NCBI RefSeq assembly: GCF_000626715.1 | Contig: NZ_AQRA01000003.1 | Span: forward strand, 62,001 to 126,000 | Length of the DNA: 64,000 nt | Direction of reading: 5' to 3' | Source of the DNA: Aquimarina atlantica | GTDB lineage: Bacteria > Bacteroidota > Bacteroidia > Flavobacteriales > Flavobacteriaceae | Shown here: positions 18,535-28,499 of the stretch, one piece after another | Numbering within the stretch: the first letter of the stretch is position 1 | Layout: every line of letters starts with the position of its first letter | Made by a program: the position numbers and the translations under genes | Notes under the pieces: generated by a model | Databases searched by the model: none | Told to the model about the DNA's origin: nothing | The model's input: the letters and a program-made list of their open reading frames with translations, nothing else

Positions 18535-20352
18535 ATGTCAGTAACTCAAGGAGATAACCACGATCACGATCACGACGATCACGGACATCATAAAGAAACA
18601 TTTATTACCAAATATATTTTTAGTCAGGATCATAAGATGATCTCTAAGCAGTACTTAATTACTGGTTTGATTATGGGTATTATTGGTATTGCAATGTCTT
18701 TATTGTTTAGAATGCAATTGGCATGGCCAGACCACCAGTTTACTATCTATGAAATTTTATTAGGTAAATTTGGTGAGGATGGAGTTATGGATCCGGGGAT
18801 ATACTTAGCTTTGGTGACAATACACGGTACTATAATGGTATTTTTTGTATTAACTGCAGGGTTAAGTGGTACCTTTAGTAACCTTCTTATTCCATTACAG
18901 ATTGGAGCTCGAGACATGGCCTCTGGATTCTTAAATATGATATCATACTGGTTATTCTTTTTAAGTAGTATAATCATGGTATTGTCTTTATTTGCAGAAG
19001 CAGGACCTGCATCAGCAGGGTGGACGATTTATCCTCCATTAAGTGCATTGCCACAGGCTATAGGAGGTTCAGGAACAGGGATGACACTATGGTTGGTTTC
19101 TATGGCTATATTTATTGCTTCATCATTACTTGGTTCTTTGAATTATGTAGTAACAGTAATTAACCTACGAACCAAAGGAATGTCAATGACTCGTTTACCT
19201 TTAACTATATGGGCATTCTTTGTAACCGCTATTATTGGTATTGTTTCGTTCCCGGTATTATTATCAGCAGCATTATTGTTAATTATGGATAGAAGTTTTG
19301 GTACTTCTTTCTATTTAAGTGATATTTATATACAAGGAGAAGTATTGCATAATCAAGGTGGTTCGCCAGTTCTTTTTGAACATTTATTTTGGTTCTTAGG
19401 ACATCCAGAAGTATATATTGTATTATTACCTGCTTTGGGTATTACCTCAGAGATTATAGCTACAAATGCACGTAAACCTATATTTGGATATCGTGCGATG
19501 GTTGCTTCTATTTTGGCAATTGCATTCCTATCAACAATTGTTTGGGGTCACCATATGTTTGTATCTGGGATGAATCCTTTCTTAGGTTCTGTATTTACAT
19601 TTACAACCTTATTGATTGCTATTCCTTCAGCAGTAAAAGCATTTAATTATATTACTACCCTATGGAAAGGTAACCTGCAATTTAATCCCGCAATGTTATT
19701 CTCAATAGGATTAGTATCTACATTTATTACAGGAGGTCTTACAGGAATTATTCTAGGAGATAGTACATTAGATATCAATGTTCATGATACGTATTTTGTA
19801 GTAGCACACTTTCACCTGGTGATGGGTATTTCTGCATTATATGGATTATTTGCAGGAGTATATCATTGGTTCCCTAAGATGTATGGTAAGATGATGAATA
19901 AAAACTTAGGATATGTGCATTTTTGGGTGACAGCTATTGGAGCGTATGGTGTATTTTTTCCAATGCACTTTGTAGGAATGGCTGGATTACCAAGACGTTA
20001 TTATACAAATTCTAATTTCCCTTATTTTGATGATTTAACAGATACTAATGTGTTAATTACAGTCTTTGCTTTTATTGCAGCAGCAGGACAATTAGTATTC
20101 TTGTATAATTTTATTAGCTCTATTTTCTACGGAAAGAAAGCAGTTGAGAACCCATGGAAATCTAATACATTAGAATGGACTACACCTGTAGAGCATCTGC
20201 ATGGTAACTGGCCAGGAGAAATTCCTCATGTATACAGATGGCCTTATGACTATAGTAAGACGAATGAAAATGGAGAATATGTAATTGCAGGACAAGATTT
20301 TGTCTCTCAGATTATTCCATTACAAGAAGGAGAAGAAGAGATGCATCATTAA
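18535..20352 (+). CDS. coxA: Cytochrome c oxidase subunit I
   Basis: 605 residues, about twelve helices. It is the catalytic heme-copper subunit reducing O2 to water and pumping protons. Low-spin heme ligands are H97 (HGTIMVFF) and H427. CuB ligands are H290 in GHPEVY (whose Tyr is the crosslinked catalytic residue), H339 and H340. The high-spin heme ligand is H425 in AHFHLVM. The HPEVY Tyr indicates an A-type oxidase. The N-terminus is His/Asp rich, with six His in residues 9-19. It closes the act-cox cluster and is followed by a strong terminator 22 bases on. Confidence 0.97.
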   Translation: MSVTQGDNHDHDHDDHGHHKETFITKYIFSQDHKMISKQYLITGLIMGIIGIAMSLLFRMQLAWPDHQFTIYEILLGKFGEDGVMDPGIYLALVTIHGTIMVFFVLTAGLSGTFSNLLIPLQIGARDMASGFLNMISYWLFFLSSIIMVLSLFAEAGPASAGWTIYPPLSALPQAIGGSGTGMTLWLVSMAIFIASSLLGSLNYVVTVINLRTKGMSMTRLPLTIWAFFVTAIIGIVSFPVLLSAALLLIMDRSFGTSFYLSDIYIQGEVLHNQGGSPVLFEHLFWFLGHPEVYIVLLPALGITSEIIATNARKPIFGYRAMVASILAIAFLSTIVWGHHMFVSGMNPFLGSVFTFTTLLIAIPSAVKAFNYITTLWKGNLQFNPAMLFSIGLVSTFITGGLTGIILGDSTLDINVHDTYFVVAHFHLVMGISALYGLFAGVYHWFPKMYGKMMNKNLGYVHFWVTAIGAYGVFFPMHFVGMAGLPRRYYTNSNFPYFDDLTDTNVLITVFAFIAAAGQLVFLYNFISSIFYGKKAVENPWKSNTLEWTTPVEHLHGNWPGEIPHVYRWPYDYSKTNENGEYVIAGQDFVSQIIPLQEGEEEMHH

Positions 20353-20374
20353 TAATATGCATGTTTAAAAATAT

Positions 20375-20407
20375 AAAAAGCCTTTTCATTTTATGAAAAG
20401 GCTTTTT
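20375..20407 (+). terminator. Rho-independent terminator of the act-cox operon
   Basis: AAAAAGCCTTTTCAT and its exact reverse complement ATGAAAAGGCTTTTT enclose a TTT loop, with T residues following. It ends the 12 kb act-cox cluster. Confidence 0.9.
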
Positions 20408-20470
20408 CTTTTCTCATCTATTTTCCTATTAATTAACTAGTATTCGAAGTTAATCAGGAGCTCTTTTTAG

Positions 20471-20478
20471 TATATTTG
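20471..20478 (+). promoter_or_regulatory. Possible -7 element upstream of ruvB
   Basis: TATATTTG matches TAnnTTTG exactly and lies 105 bases before the ruvB start. No TTTG is found at the right distance upstream, so this is only a weak promoter call. Confidence 0.35.
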
Positions 20479-20583
20479 TTGATGACCTCTGGTGTTGTAT
20501 TGATTAAACCCAGATTAAATAGTAGTAGTAAACTTGATACCGATATTAAACTAATCGGATTGATGATAAAGAGACTTTTATAA

Positions 20584-21606
20584 ATGAACGAAAACCTGGA
20601 TCCAACAAACGAAAATTTTTCTAACGAAGACCTGGATATAGAAAGAGCATTACGACCTCTTGCTTTTGAAGATTTTGCTGGTCAGGATCAGGTTCTTGAA
20701 AATTTAGAGATTTTTGTTCAGGCAGCAAATTTAAGAAATGAAGCCCTTGATCATACGCTTTTTCATGGCCCTCCTGGTTTAGGCAAAACTACATTGGCCC
20801 ATATTCTTTCTAATGAACTAGGAGTTGGAATTAAAGTTACTTCGGGACCTGTCTTGGATAAACCAGGTGATCTGGCGGGACTATTAACAAATCTGGATGA
20901 TAGAGATGTATTGTTTATCGATGAGATTCATAGATTAAGCCCTATTGTAGAAGAATATTTGTATTCTGCTATGGAAGATTATAAGATCGATATTATGATC
21001 GAAAGCGGCCCTAATGCACGTACTGTCCAAATTAATTTGAATCCATTTACCTTGGTGGGAGCAACAACACGCTCGGGATTATTAACGGCACCTATGAGAG
21101 CTCGTTTTGGGATTCAGTCAAGATTACAATATTATACGACAGAACTATTATCTACCATAGTGCAGCGTAGTGCCCATATACTTAATGTGCCTATTTCTAT
21201 GGAAGCCGCTATCGAAATAGCAGGCAGGAGTAGAGGAACACCCAGAATAGCTAATGCTTTATTGCGTAGAGTACGAGATTTTGCGCAAATTAAAGGAAAT
21301 GGTAAGATAGATATCGAAATTTCTAAATTTGCCTTAAAAGCACTTAATGTAGACGCTCATGGCTTAGACGAAATGGATAATAAAATTCTAACTACACTAA
21401 TCGATAAGTTTAAAGGCGGCCCCGTTGGGATCACAACCCTTGCCACAGCTGTTAGTGAAAGTGCAGAAACGATCGAAGAGGTGTACGAGCCTTTCCTGAT
21501 CCAGCAAGGGTTTATTATGCGTACACCACGCGGTAGAGAAGTAACAGAAGCAGCTTATAAACACTTAGGGAGAGTAAAAGGAGGAATTCAGGGAGGATTG
21601 TTTTGA
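20584..21606 (+). CDS. ruvB: Holliday junction branch migration helicase RuvB
   Basis: 340 residues. RuvB is the AAA+ motor that, with RuvA, drives branch migration of Holliday junctions in recombination and repair. The RuvB_N ATPase domain has Walker [11 protein letters not shown] (about residue 62), Walker [10 protein letters not shown] (about 115) and sensor 1 VGATTR (about 160). The C-terminal winged-helix DNA-binding domain starts near 260 with [14 protein letters not shown] and [17 protein letters not shown]. The ruvA partner is encoded 14 kb away (34892), so the pair is split, as is common in this phylum. The protein length is normal. Confidence 0.97.
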   Translation: MNENLDPTNENFSNEDLDIERALRPLAFEDFAGQDQVLENLEIFVQAANLRNEALDHTLFHGPPGLGKTTLAHILSNELGVGIKVTSGPVLDKPGDLAGLLTNLDDRDVLFIDEIHRLSPIVEEYLYSAMEDYKIDIMIESGPNARTVQINLNPFTLVGATTRSGLLTAPMRARFGIQSRLQYYTTELLSTIVQRSAHILNVPISMEAAIEIAGRSRGTPRIANALLRRVRDFAQIKGNGKIDIEISKFALKALNVDAHGLDEMDNKILTTLIDKFKGGPVGITTLATAVSESAETIEEVYEPFLIQQGFIMRTPRGREVTEAAYKHLGRVKGGIQGGLF

Positions 21607-21645
21607 TGAATACTATTTCCTAATTTAATACAAGACTACAGTAAA

Positions 21646-22977
21646 ATGAATACCAATCTCCCTACAGTCTCTTTTTTTAGAGTTCTTAATAATGCAAGTC
21701 GTATTCTTAAGAACCCACTTCCTTTTCATCATGAAAATTTTGAAAAACATGGAGACGCTTTTAAAGTTCAATTAGGATTTGGTAAAACCGTTATTTTTAC
21801 TCGTGATGCTGGTTTTGCTAAGCATATGCTGCAAAAACAACATAGACGATATAGTAAATCCGAATTACAAACAAAAGATCTGGCAAAGTATGTAGGAGAA
21901 GGATTATTAACTTCTACAGGAGAAAAATGGCTAAAACAAAGACGTTTAATTCAACCTGCTTTTCATAAGAAGAAGCTGGAGTCTTTGATAAATACGATCA
22001 AAGAAGTAATAGAAGAAGAATTTATTAAAATTCCTTCTAATGCAGCGATTGATATTTTTCCTGTAATGAGTGATTTGGCTTTTAAGGTAGTAGCCAAGTC
22101 ATTATTTGGCTATACAGATACCCGGGGAGATACTATTTCACGGTTGCAATATATAACCGAAGCTGCTCAGAAATCATTGGTACAGGAAATAAGACAACCT
22201 TATAAACGATGGTGGTTTTACTTTAGCGGTAAAATCAAAAATACACTTAAGTTAACCCAGGAAGCAAGAGATATTCTTAATACGATTATAGAAGAAAGAA
22301 GAAACTCGAATAAAGAGTATAATGATCTGTTAGATATGCTGCTAACATCAAAATATGATGATGGCAGTGTGATGGATAATGAGCAACTAATAGATGAAAT
22401 CCTAATTCTTTTTGTAGCAGGCCACGAAACGACTTCTAACGCATTAACTTTTACAACAGTATTGTTGGCTCTTCATCCCGAGATTCAGGAGCAAGTGTAT
22501 CAAGAAGTTTCTGAACTCCCGAATGATTTACCGCCAATGGAACAGATTGCAAAATTTCAATTTACAAAACAATGTATTGAAGAAGCGATGCGCTTATATC
22601 CACCCGCTTATTTTTCTGATCGCGTGGCTATTGAAGATGATACTTATCAAGATTTAAAACTAAAAAAAGGAACAACTATTCTGGTTTCATTTTTTGAAAT
22701 CCACAGACATAAAAGTTTCTGGAAAGATCCTTCGATATTTAATCCTGATCGATTTCATCCTGATATAGATAAAAAAGAATATTCTGATTGGTATTTCCCT
22801 TTTGGATCAGGACCCAGAATGTGTATAGGTAATAATTTTGCGATGTATGAAATGATTCTGGCCATAAGTGATCTAGTAGGAAAGTATAAAATAAATACCG
22901 ACCTTCATAAAGTCGATATAAAACCCTTAATCACTTTAAAACCTCAAAATAGTATTGTGAAATTTACCATACGATAA
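21646..22977 (+). CDS. Cytochrome P450
   Basis: 443 residues, a single P450 domain. The heme-thiolate loop is FGSGPRMCIG, with the axial Cys at 393. The I-helix oxygen-activation motif AGHETTS is at residues 258-264, and the K-helix ExxR at E313-R316. The PERF-like motif reads NPDRF. There is no signal peptide or membrane anchor, so it is soluble like class I bacterial enzymes, which need a ferredoxin and reductase supplied elsewhere; none is encoded nearby. The sequence style (QKQHRRYSKS, TGEKWLKQRRLIQPAFHKKKL) is that of the CYP4/CYP102-like group, many of which hydroxylate fatty acids, but the substrate is not known. It follows ruvB by 39 bases. Confidence 0.92.
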   Translation: MNTNLPTVSFFRVLNNASRILKNPLPFHHENFEKHGDAFKVQLGFGKTVIFTRDAGFAKHMLQKQHRRYSKSELQTKDLAKYVGEGLLTSTGEKWLKQRRLIQPAFHKKKLESLINTIKEVIEEEFIKIPSNAAIDIFPVMSDLAFKVVAKSLFGYTDTRGDTISRLQYITEAAQKSLVQEIRQPYKRWWFYFSGKIKNTLKLTQEARDILNTIIEERRNSNKEYNDLLDMLLTSKYDDGSVMDNEQLIDEILILFVAGHETTSNALTFTTVLLALHPEIQEQVYQEVSELPNDLPPMEQIAKFQFTKQCIEEAMRLYPPAYFSDRVAIEDDTYQDLKLKKGTTILVSFFEIHRHKSFWKDPSIFNPDRFHPDIDKKEYSDWYFPFGSGPRMCIGNNFAMYEMILAISDLVGKYKINTDLHKVDIKPLITLKPQNSIVKFTIR

Positions 22978-23051
22978 ATTTTGCAAGACGAAGAACCCTC
23001 TATACAAATCAAAGTGGTTCTAACACTTTTCCTCTACATTTTATATTTGTG

Positions 23052-23059
23052 TATTTTTG
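23052..23059 (+). promoter_or_regulatory. Possible -7 element of the MscS-like gene and queG
   Basis: TATTTTTG matches TAnnTTTG and lies 33 bases before the start codon; the -33 region has only a T-run. It would drive the MscS-like gene and queG. Confidence 0.4.
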
Positions 23060-23092
23060 TATATATAAAAATGCTATACGCTAATAAACCAA

Positions 23093-23626
23093 ATGATGAT
23101 CGCTTATAGAGATGAAATTTTACTGACTATTATAGTATTGATACTATTATTTTTTGTGTTGCTGGTAACGAAAAGAGTAATCAAAAAGTTTGCGAAATTA
23201 AAATCTATAAATGCCGACAGAAGAAAACTAATACGTAACCTGTCTTACCTGCTTCATTATCTTATCGCTGGGACAGCTCTGGTAATTATTTGGGGAGTAG
23301 AGTTCAAGCAATTTAGTGTTTTTATGTCTTCGGTACTTGCAGTAATAGGGATTGCCTTTTTTGCGCAATGGTCGATCTTATCTAACCTTACTGCGAGTAT
23401 TATTTTATTTTTTAGTCATCCCGTAAGGATAGGAGATAGAATACGGGTTTTGGATAAAGATTTTGACTGGACTGGAGAAGTACAGGATATTACAGGTTTT
23501 TATCTTTTTATGGTTACCGATAAAGGCGAAAACTTAACTTTACCTACATCTCTGGTGATACAGAAAGGAATCCAGATCATGAATAAACACATAGAAGAAG
23601 AAAATGATCATAAAGAAGAAGTGTAA
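23093..23626 (+). CDS. Small MscS-like mechanosensitive channel domain protein
   Basis: 177 residues. Three hydrophobic segments (about 8-28, 48-68 and 74-105) lead into an MscS beta domain with FFSHPVRIGDRIRVLDKDFDWTGEV-type sequence (about 108-135) and a short tail; the large C-terminal cage of E. coli MscS is cut short. The third segment, with AVIGIAFFAQWSILSNLTASI, is the pore-lining TM3 of the family. It should be an inner-membrane protein releasing osmolytes on hypo-osmotic shock, although short versions like this are not all proven channels. Two ATG codons occur in tandem (23093 and 23096). Its stop codon abuts queG. Confidence 0.82.
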   Translation: MMIAYRDEILLTIIVLILLFFVLLVTKRVIKKFAKLKSINADRRKLIRNLSYLLHYLIAGTALVIIWGVEFKQFSVFMSSVLAVIGIAFFAQWSILSNLTASIILFFSHPVRIGDRIRVLDKDFDWTGEVQDITGFYLFMVTDKGENLTLPTSLVIQKGIQIMNKHIEEENDHKEEV

Positions 23627-24556
23627 TTGAATCCTAAAGCCAAATACACTCAACGCATTAAATCCGAGGCAAAACGCCTGGGGTTTCTTTCTTGTGGTAT
23701 TTCTAAAGCAGAATTTCTAGAACAAGAGGCTCCACGTTTAGAAAAGTGGCTCAACCAGAATATGCACGGTGAGATGCGGTATATGGAAAATCATTTTGAT
23801 AAACGACTGGATCCGACAAAATTGGTTGATGATTCAAAAAGTGTAATATCCTTATTGCTCAATTATTTCCCTTCAGAACAACAAAAAGATCCTGAGGCAC
23901 CCAAATTGTCTAAATATGCTTACGGTACCGATTATCATTTTGTGATTAAAGATAAGCTGAAGCAGCTATTACAGTTCATTCAAGAAGAAATTGGTGAAGT
24001 TCACGGGCGAGCCTTTGTAGATTCTGCACCTGTATTGGATAAAGCGTGGGCCGCAAAAAGTGGATTGGGTTGGATTGGTAAAAACAGCAACCTGTTAACA
24101 CAACAGGTAGGTTCTTTTTATTTTATTGCAGAGCTTATCATAGATCTTGATTTAGAATACGACACTCCCGTAACAGACCATTGTGGTACATGTACAGCAT
24201 GTATTGATGCCTGTCCTACGCAAGCAATTGTAGAACCTTATGTGGTAGATGGAAGTAAATGCATATCGTATTTTACGATAGAACTTAAAGAAGAGATTCC
24301 TAACAGTTATAAAAATCAATTTGATAATTGGATGTTTGGTTGTGATGTGTGCCAGGATGTATGCCCATGGAATCGCTTTTCTAAACCTCACAATGAACCA
24401 CTTTTTAATCCAAAACCAGAATTACTAGAGATGTCAAAAAAAGACTGGGAAGAGATTACACAAGAAGTGTTTTCAAAGGTGTTTCAGAAATCTGCTGTAA
24501 AAAGAACTAAATTCTCAGGGTTGCAAAGAAATATTGATTTCTTATATGGTAGTTAA
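23627..24556 (+). CDS. queG: Epoxyqueuosine reductase QueG
   Basis: 309 residues. QueG reduces epoxyqueuosine to queuosine in the anticodon wobble base of tRNAs for Tyr, His, Asn and Asp, using cobalamin and two [4Fe-4S] clusters. The DUF1730 domain is N-terminal, with D132 in [13 protein letters not shown] as the likely catalytic acid and GLGWIGKN nearby. Cluster motifs are [12 protein letters not shown] (C186-C196) and CDVCQDVCP (C239-C246). The start codon is TTG at 23627, directly after the stop of the MscS-like gene; no ATG exists until the MHGEMRYME region, well inside the conserved domain, so the TTG is convincing and suggests translational coupling. Confidence 0.94.
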   Translation: MNPKAKYTQRIKSEAKRLGFLSCGISKAEFLEQEAPRLEKWLNQNMHGEMRYMENHFDKRLDPTKLVDDSKSVISLLLNYFPSEQQKDPEAPKLSKYAYGTDYHFVIKDKLKQLLQFIQEEIGEVHGRAFVDSAPVLDKAWAAKSGLGWIGKNSNLLTQQVGSFYFIAELIIDLDLEYDTPVTDHCGTCTACIDACPTQAIVEPYVVDGSKCISYFTIELKEEIPNSYKNQFDNWMFGCDVCQDVCPWNRFSKPHNEPLFNPKPELLEMSKKDWEEITQEVFSKVFQKSAVKRTKFSGLQRNIDFLYGS

Positions 24557-24563
24557 AGTACGC

Positions 24564-25583
24564 TTAGCATGATTCTCTAAGAATAAGTTTAGTAGGTAGA
24601 ATTACTTCTTTGTGAATACAAGGTGTATTCTCTTTATTTAATTCTATTTCATTTAGTAAAATCTCGGTGGCAACAACTCCCATTTGATGTGCAGGCTGAT
24701 GCACAGTGGTTAATGCAGGAGAGACAACAGAGGACATAAACCAGTTACTAAACCCAAAAACAGCTACATCATCTGGGATTTTGATGTTATTTTCATTAAA
24801 ATATTTTATAGCACCAATTGCCACAAGATCTGTTATTGCGAAAATAGAATCAACCTCGGGATTTTCCCGAATTAATTTTTTGGCATTAGTATATCCGTCT
24901 TCAAAATCTGTATTGTTATTACACAAATATACCAACGAAGGATCATATGTGATCCCATGATCTTCTAAGGCTTCTCTGTATCCTTCAAAACGATCGTTAG
25001 AAATTTTTGGATTAAGATCACCTCTGAAATGTGAAATCTTTTTATATCCTTTGGAAATAAGATAAGAAACAGCCTCGTATGCAGCTTTTTTATCATCGAT
25101 ACGCACTTTAGAGCACGATATAGAAGGTTCTATCTTGTCAAAAAGAACCAAAGGGATATTTCTGCTCAATACTTTTTTTAGATGAACAAATTCGTTAGTC
25201 TTATTAGATAAAGACATTAATATACCATCTACCCGTTTATCAAGTAATAAATTTACTTGCAGTTTTTCAAGAAATAATTTTTCACTTGATTGTAGAATAA
25301 TAACCAGATACCCTTTTTTTTCTGCTTCTTCTATGATGCCGTCTATTACTTTAGAAAAAAAATGATGAACCGTAGTCGGGATAATAACACCAATCGTTTT
25401 TGTTTGCTTGGTTCTTAAATTTACAGCTAATTGATTAGGTGAATAATTCAGTTTTCTGGCGATCTGAAGAACCTTTTCTTTTGTATCTTTATTTACATCT
25501 GGATAATCCTTTAAAGCCTTAGATACAGTTGCTACAGATATTCCTAATTCATTAGCAATATCTTTTAGAGTAGTAACTTTCAT
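24564..25583 (-). CDS. LacI-family transcriptional regulator of the trehalose locus
   Basis: 339 residues. The N-terminal helix-turn-helix (TTLKDIANELGISVATVSKALKD, residues 3-25) and hinge (YSPNQLAVNLRTKQT) are classic LacI. The rest is a periplasmic-binding-protein-like sugar sensor domain starting TIGVIIPTT. It is divergent from the TonB receptor, MFS permease and trehalase genes, and twin LacI-type operators lie in the shared intergenic region, so it most likely represses that operon and is released by trehalose or a derivative. The effector is inferred from context alone. Start: ATG at 25583, the usual position just before the recognition helix. Confidence 0.92.
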   Translation of the reverse strand: MKVTTLKDIANELGISVATVSKALKDYPDVNKDTKEKVLQIARKLNYSPNQLAVNLRTKQTKTIGVIIPTTVHHFFSKVIDGIIEEAEKKGYLVIILQSSEKLFLEKLQVNLLLDKRVDGILMSLSNKTNEFVHLKKVLSRNIPLVLFDKIEPSISCSKVRIDDKKAAYEAVSYLISKGYKKISHFRGDLNPKISNDRFEGYREALEDHGITYDPSLVYLCNNNTDFEDGYTNAKKLIRENPEVDSIFAITDLVAIGAIKYFNENNIKIPDDVAVFGFSNWFMSSVVSPALTTVHQPAHQMGVVATEILLNEIELNKENTPCIHKEVILPTKLILRESC

Positions 25584-25742
25584 AGACTAAGTGTTATAAT
25601 TTATTAAATATACAATTTAAGCTAAAATACAATTAGATTAATAAAATATAAAAAATTAAAAGCCTCTCTTATTAGTGAAAAGGGACAAAAAGAATAAGAA
25701 AAGTATTTTTATACAGGCTTTTTACCCTAAATGAATAGTTCT

Positions 25743-25781
25743 TTCGAAATCGTTTTCGATCCCATCGAAAACGATTTCGAA
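25743..25781. promoter_or_regulatory. Twin LacI-type operators
   Basis: An 18-base arm (25743-25760) and its exact reverse complement (25764-25781) are separated by CCC. Each arm contains a near-palindrome centred on CG: CGAAATCGTTTTCG (25745-25758) and CGAAAACGATTTCG (25766-25779). This is the layout expected for LacI-family operators, CGAAAnCGnTTTCG. The two centres are 21 bases apart, two turns of the helix. They lie 44 bases before the TonB receptor start and 160 bases from the divergent regulator. Confidence 0.8.
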
Positions 25782-25824
25782 CCCTGTGAATCTTAAAGAA
25801 AAAATAAATTATCATTAAGGTTTT

Positions 25825-28485
25825 ATGAAATTGCAGAGAACTAAATACTTAAAAATTATGAGAACAAGACTATGTATTATTCTCTTCTTAGTTTTCGGAA
25901 TAGGGGATTCCATTGCTCAGGGAGGAAAAAATGTGTCAGGAACGATTAAAGACAATAAAGGCGTTCCGGTAATTGGAGTTAATATACTACTCGAAGGAAC
26001 CAACAGAGGAGCAACATCAGATTTTGATGGAGAATATATAATTAGTAATCTAGAAACCAATGCTACTTATGTTCTAATAATTTCTTCTGTTGGATTTAAG
26101 ACTGTAAGAGAGGAGATTGTTATGACAGATAACATTGTAAAAGATATTGTCTTAGAAGAAGACCTGCTTTCATTAGATGAGATCGTAGTTACCGGATCAT
26201 CTAATCCACGAACAAAGTTAGAATCCAGTGTAGCAATAACCACAATGGGAGTTAAAGAACTAGAGCAAAAAGCTCCGCAGAGTACTGCCGATCTACTACA
26301 ATCAGTCCCAGGATTTGTAGTTGAAACTTCTGGAGGAGAAGTAGGAAATAACCTTTTTGCCAGAGGAATTCCATCTGCCGGAGCATATGAATTTGTTCAG
26401 ATTCAAGAAGATGGACTTCCTGTTTTTGAAGATGGAGCCTTACAATTTGCAAATGCTGATAACTGGTATAGATTAGATGAAACCGTTAAAAGAATGGAAG
26501 CTATACGAGGAGGATCTGCTTCTGTTTTTGCTACAAACGCACCAGGAGGAATTATTAATTTCATCTCTAAAACCGGTCAAAATGAGTTGATAGGAAGGGC
26601 TAAAATGACTGTAGGAGATTATGGGCTTTTTAGAACAGATCTCAACATTGGAGGAGCAATTGTCGAGGATAAATTACTTTTTAATATAGGAGGGTTTTAT
26701 AGAGTGGATCAGGGAATTCGAGATCCAGGATTTGAAGCTAACAAAGGAGGGCAGATGAAATTTAATCTTACCTATAAATTTGATGGAGGCTATGCCAGAA
26801 TCAACTATAAAAAACTAGATGACAGAAACCTCTTCCTACTTCCTATTCCATTACGAGGAGATAGTGATGGAAACCCAGAAGAATTCGAAGGATTCGATGC
26901 GAATTACGGAACATTAGCCTCTAGAAATTTTAGCAGACTTCGAGTGCCCCAAATAGGAGGAGGTTTTTTTGAAAGAGATTTAGAAGATGGTGTAAATCCC
27001 AATGTAGATGCCATCGGAGGAGAGTTTAAATATCGTATCTCTGATGTGGTATCAGTAAAGAACACTTTCAGGAACACAAGTATTGATTTAAATTATAATG
27101 CGATCTTTAGTACAGGAGGGCCAAATACACAAGCCGATTTTGCTACAGGAACAACGCAGTTTCCGCTAACCGATGCAGCAAATGCCGAGTACACCTATGT
27201 AGATACTGGTGCAGCTTTGGATCCAAATACATTGGTAATGCGTGCAGATCATTGGGCAATTGATAAAGACATGTCTAACTTTGCAAATAATCTGGCATTT
27301 TCATTTAATTTTGAAAAAATAAATGTCACTCTGGGGTATTATTATTCTAATTGGAAATCAAACCAATATTGGAACTGGAGTAATTACCTGGTGGATGTGT
27401 CTGATAATCCCAGATTGGTAAATCTGGTAGATACTAGTACGGGAGTTTCTAGAACTTATAACGGAATAGAAAGAATTACCTGGCTAGAAAGAGATGCACA
27501 AACCAAAGGAAGATTAAATGCTCTTTATCTAGATGCAGAAGTTAATTTTACAGATAATTTAACTGCTAATTTTGGCCTTCGTTATGACGATGATAAATAT
27601 TCTGGATATCGCGATAATGCACGATTTTTTTCAACAGATTTAGGTTTATTGCCCGATAATACTGCCGATGATGCACTTACCGTTGTAGATGGTAATCCAT
27701 ATACATATTGGAATTATGATGTAGACGAGTTATCGTATACTACTGCATTAAATTATAAGTTTAGTGATAATATGGCGATCTATGCAAGACATAGCCACGG
27801 ATTTAGATCACCCATAGAAGAGTCTTACTACGATAATGCTTCTGACCTAAGTAATATTAAGGTTACCGAAGTAGATCAATCAGAATTAGGATTTAAATAT
27901 TCTTCTTCCAACATAGGTGTTTATGCAAACTTTTTCTATATGAATATGGATAATATTGCCTTTACAGATATTTTGGCAGATGGGACTTCAGAAAATAAAT
28001 TTGCCGATGTAAACAATATAGGAGTTGAGTTAGAAGCTAATGCTAAATATAAAGCTTTTGCAGTAGAGGCCAATATAACAGTTCAAAAACCAGAGTATGA
28101 TAATTTCTCGGGAACCAATGCAGATGGTACAACTTTTAACTATGAAGGAAATAATGCAAGGAGAATCCCAAATGTGTACTTCACACTAAGACCACAAGTA
28201 GAAATTATTAAAGATCTTGGACTATATACACAATGGTCACATTTTGGTAAAAAATATCAAGATGAAGCTAATATCACAGAACTCCCTGCTTTTAATGTTT
28301 TTAATGCTGGAGCATATTACAAAGTAAAAAACTTACGATTTGGATTTGATGCATCTAATTTATTTAATGAAATAGGGTTAACAGAAGGTAACCCAAGAGG
28401 AACAACTAATGCTAATGATGATGTCTTTCTGGCGAGACCAATTTTGGGTCGGGCCTATAGACTATCTGTAGCAATAGATTTTTAA
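25825..28485 (+). CDS. TonB-dependent outer-membrane receptor (CarboxypepD_reg type), probable trehalose/oligosaccharide uptake
   Basis: 886 residues. After the signal peptide (cleavage near GIGDSIAQ), a CarboxypepD_reg-like domain runs about 36-115 (VSGTIKDNKGVPVIGVNILLEGTNRGATSDFDGEYII). The plug domain covers about 130-250 (LDEIVVTGSSN ... LLQSVPGFVVE ... IRGGSASVFATNAPGGIINFISK). The beta barrel fills the rest and ends LSVAIDF with the terminal Phe needed for insertion. Energy comes from TonB-ExbBD. No SusD partner follows, unlike SusCD pairs. Its place ahead of an MFS permease and trehalase suggests trehalose or a trehalose-containing sugar as cargo. An alternative start at 25858 (MRTRLCIILFLVF) would give a shorter, equally good signal peptide. 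Confidence 0.9.
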   Translation: MKLQRTKYLKIMRTRLCIILFLVFGIGDSIAQGGKNVSGTIKDNKGVPVIGVNILLEGTNRGATSDFDGEYIISNLETNATYVLIISSVGFKTVREEIVMTDNIVKDIVLEEDLLSLDEIVVTGSSNPRTKLESSVAITTMGVKELEQKAPQSTADLLQSVPGFVVETSGGEVGNNLFARGIPSAGAYEFVQIQEDGLPVFEDGALQFANADNWYRLDETVKRMEAIRGGSASVFATNAPGGIINFISKTGQNELIGRAKMTVGDYGLFRTDLNIGGAIVEDKLLFNIGGFYRVDQGIRDPGFEANKGGQMKFNLTYKFDGGYARINYKKLDDRNLFLLPIPLRGDSDGNPEEFEGFDANYGTLASRNFSRLRVPQIGGGFFERDLEDGVNPNVDAIGGEFKYRISDVVSVKNTFRNTSIDLNYNAIFSTGGPNTQADFATGTTQFPLTDAANAEYTYVDTGAALDPNTLVMRADHWAIDKDMSNFANNLAFSFNFEKINVTLGYYYSNWKSNQYWNWSNYLVDVSDNPRLVNLVDTSTGVSRTYNGIERITWLERDAQTKGRLNALYLDAEVNFTDNLTANFGLRYDDDKYSGYRDNARFFSTDLGLLPDNTADDALTVVDGNPYTYWNYDVDELSYTTALNYKFSDNMAIYARHSHGFRSPIEESYYDNASDLSNIKVTEVDQSELGFKYSSSNIGVYANFFYMNMDNIAFTDILADGTSENKFADVNNIGVELEANAKYKAFAVEANITVQKPEYDNFSGTNADGTTFNYEGNNARRIPNVYFTLRPQVEIIKDLGLYTQWSHFGKKYQDEANITELPAFNVFNAGAYYKVKNLRFGFDASNLFNEIGLTEGNPRGTTNANDDVFLARPILGRAYRLSVAIDF

Positions 28486-28499
28486 TTGTTTGGAGCCAT

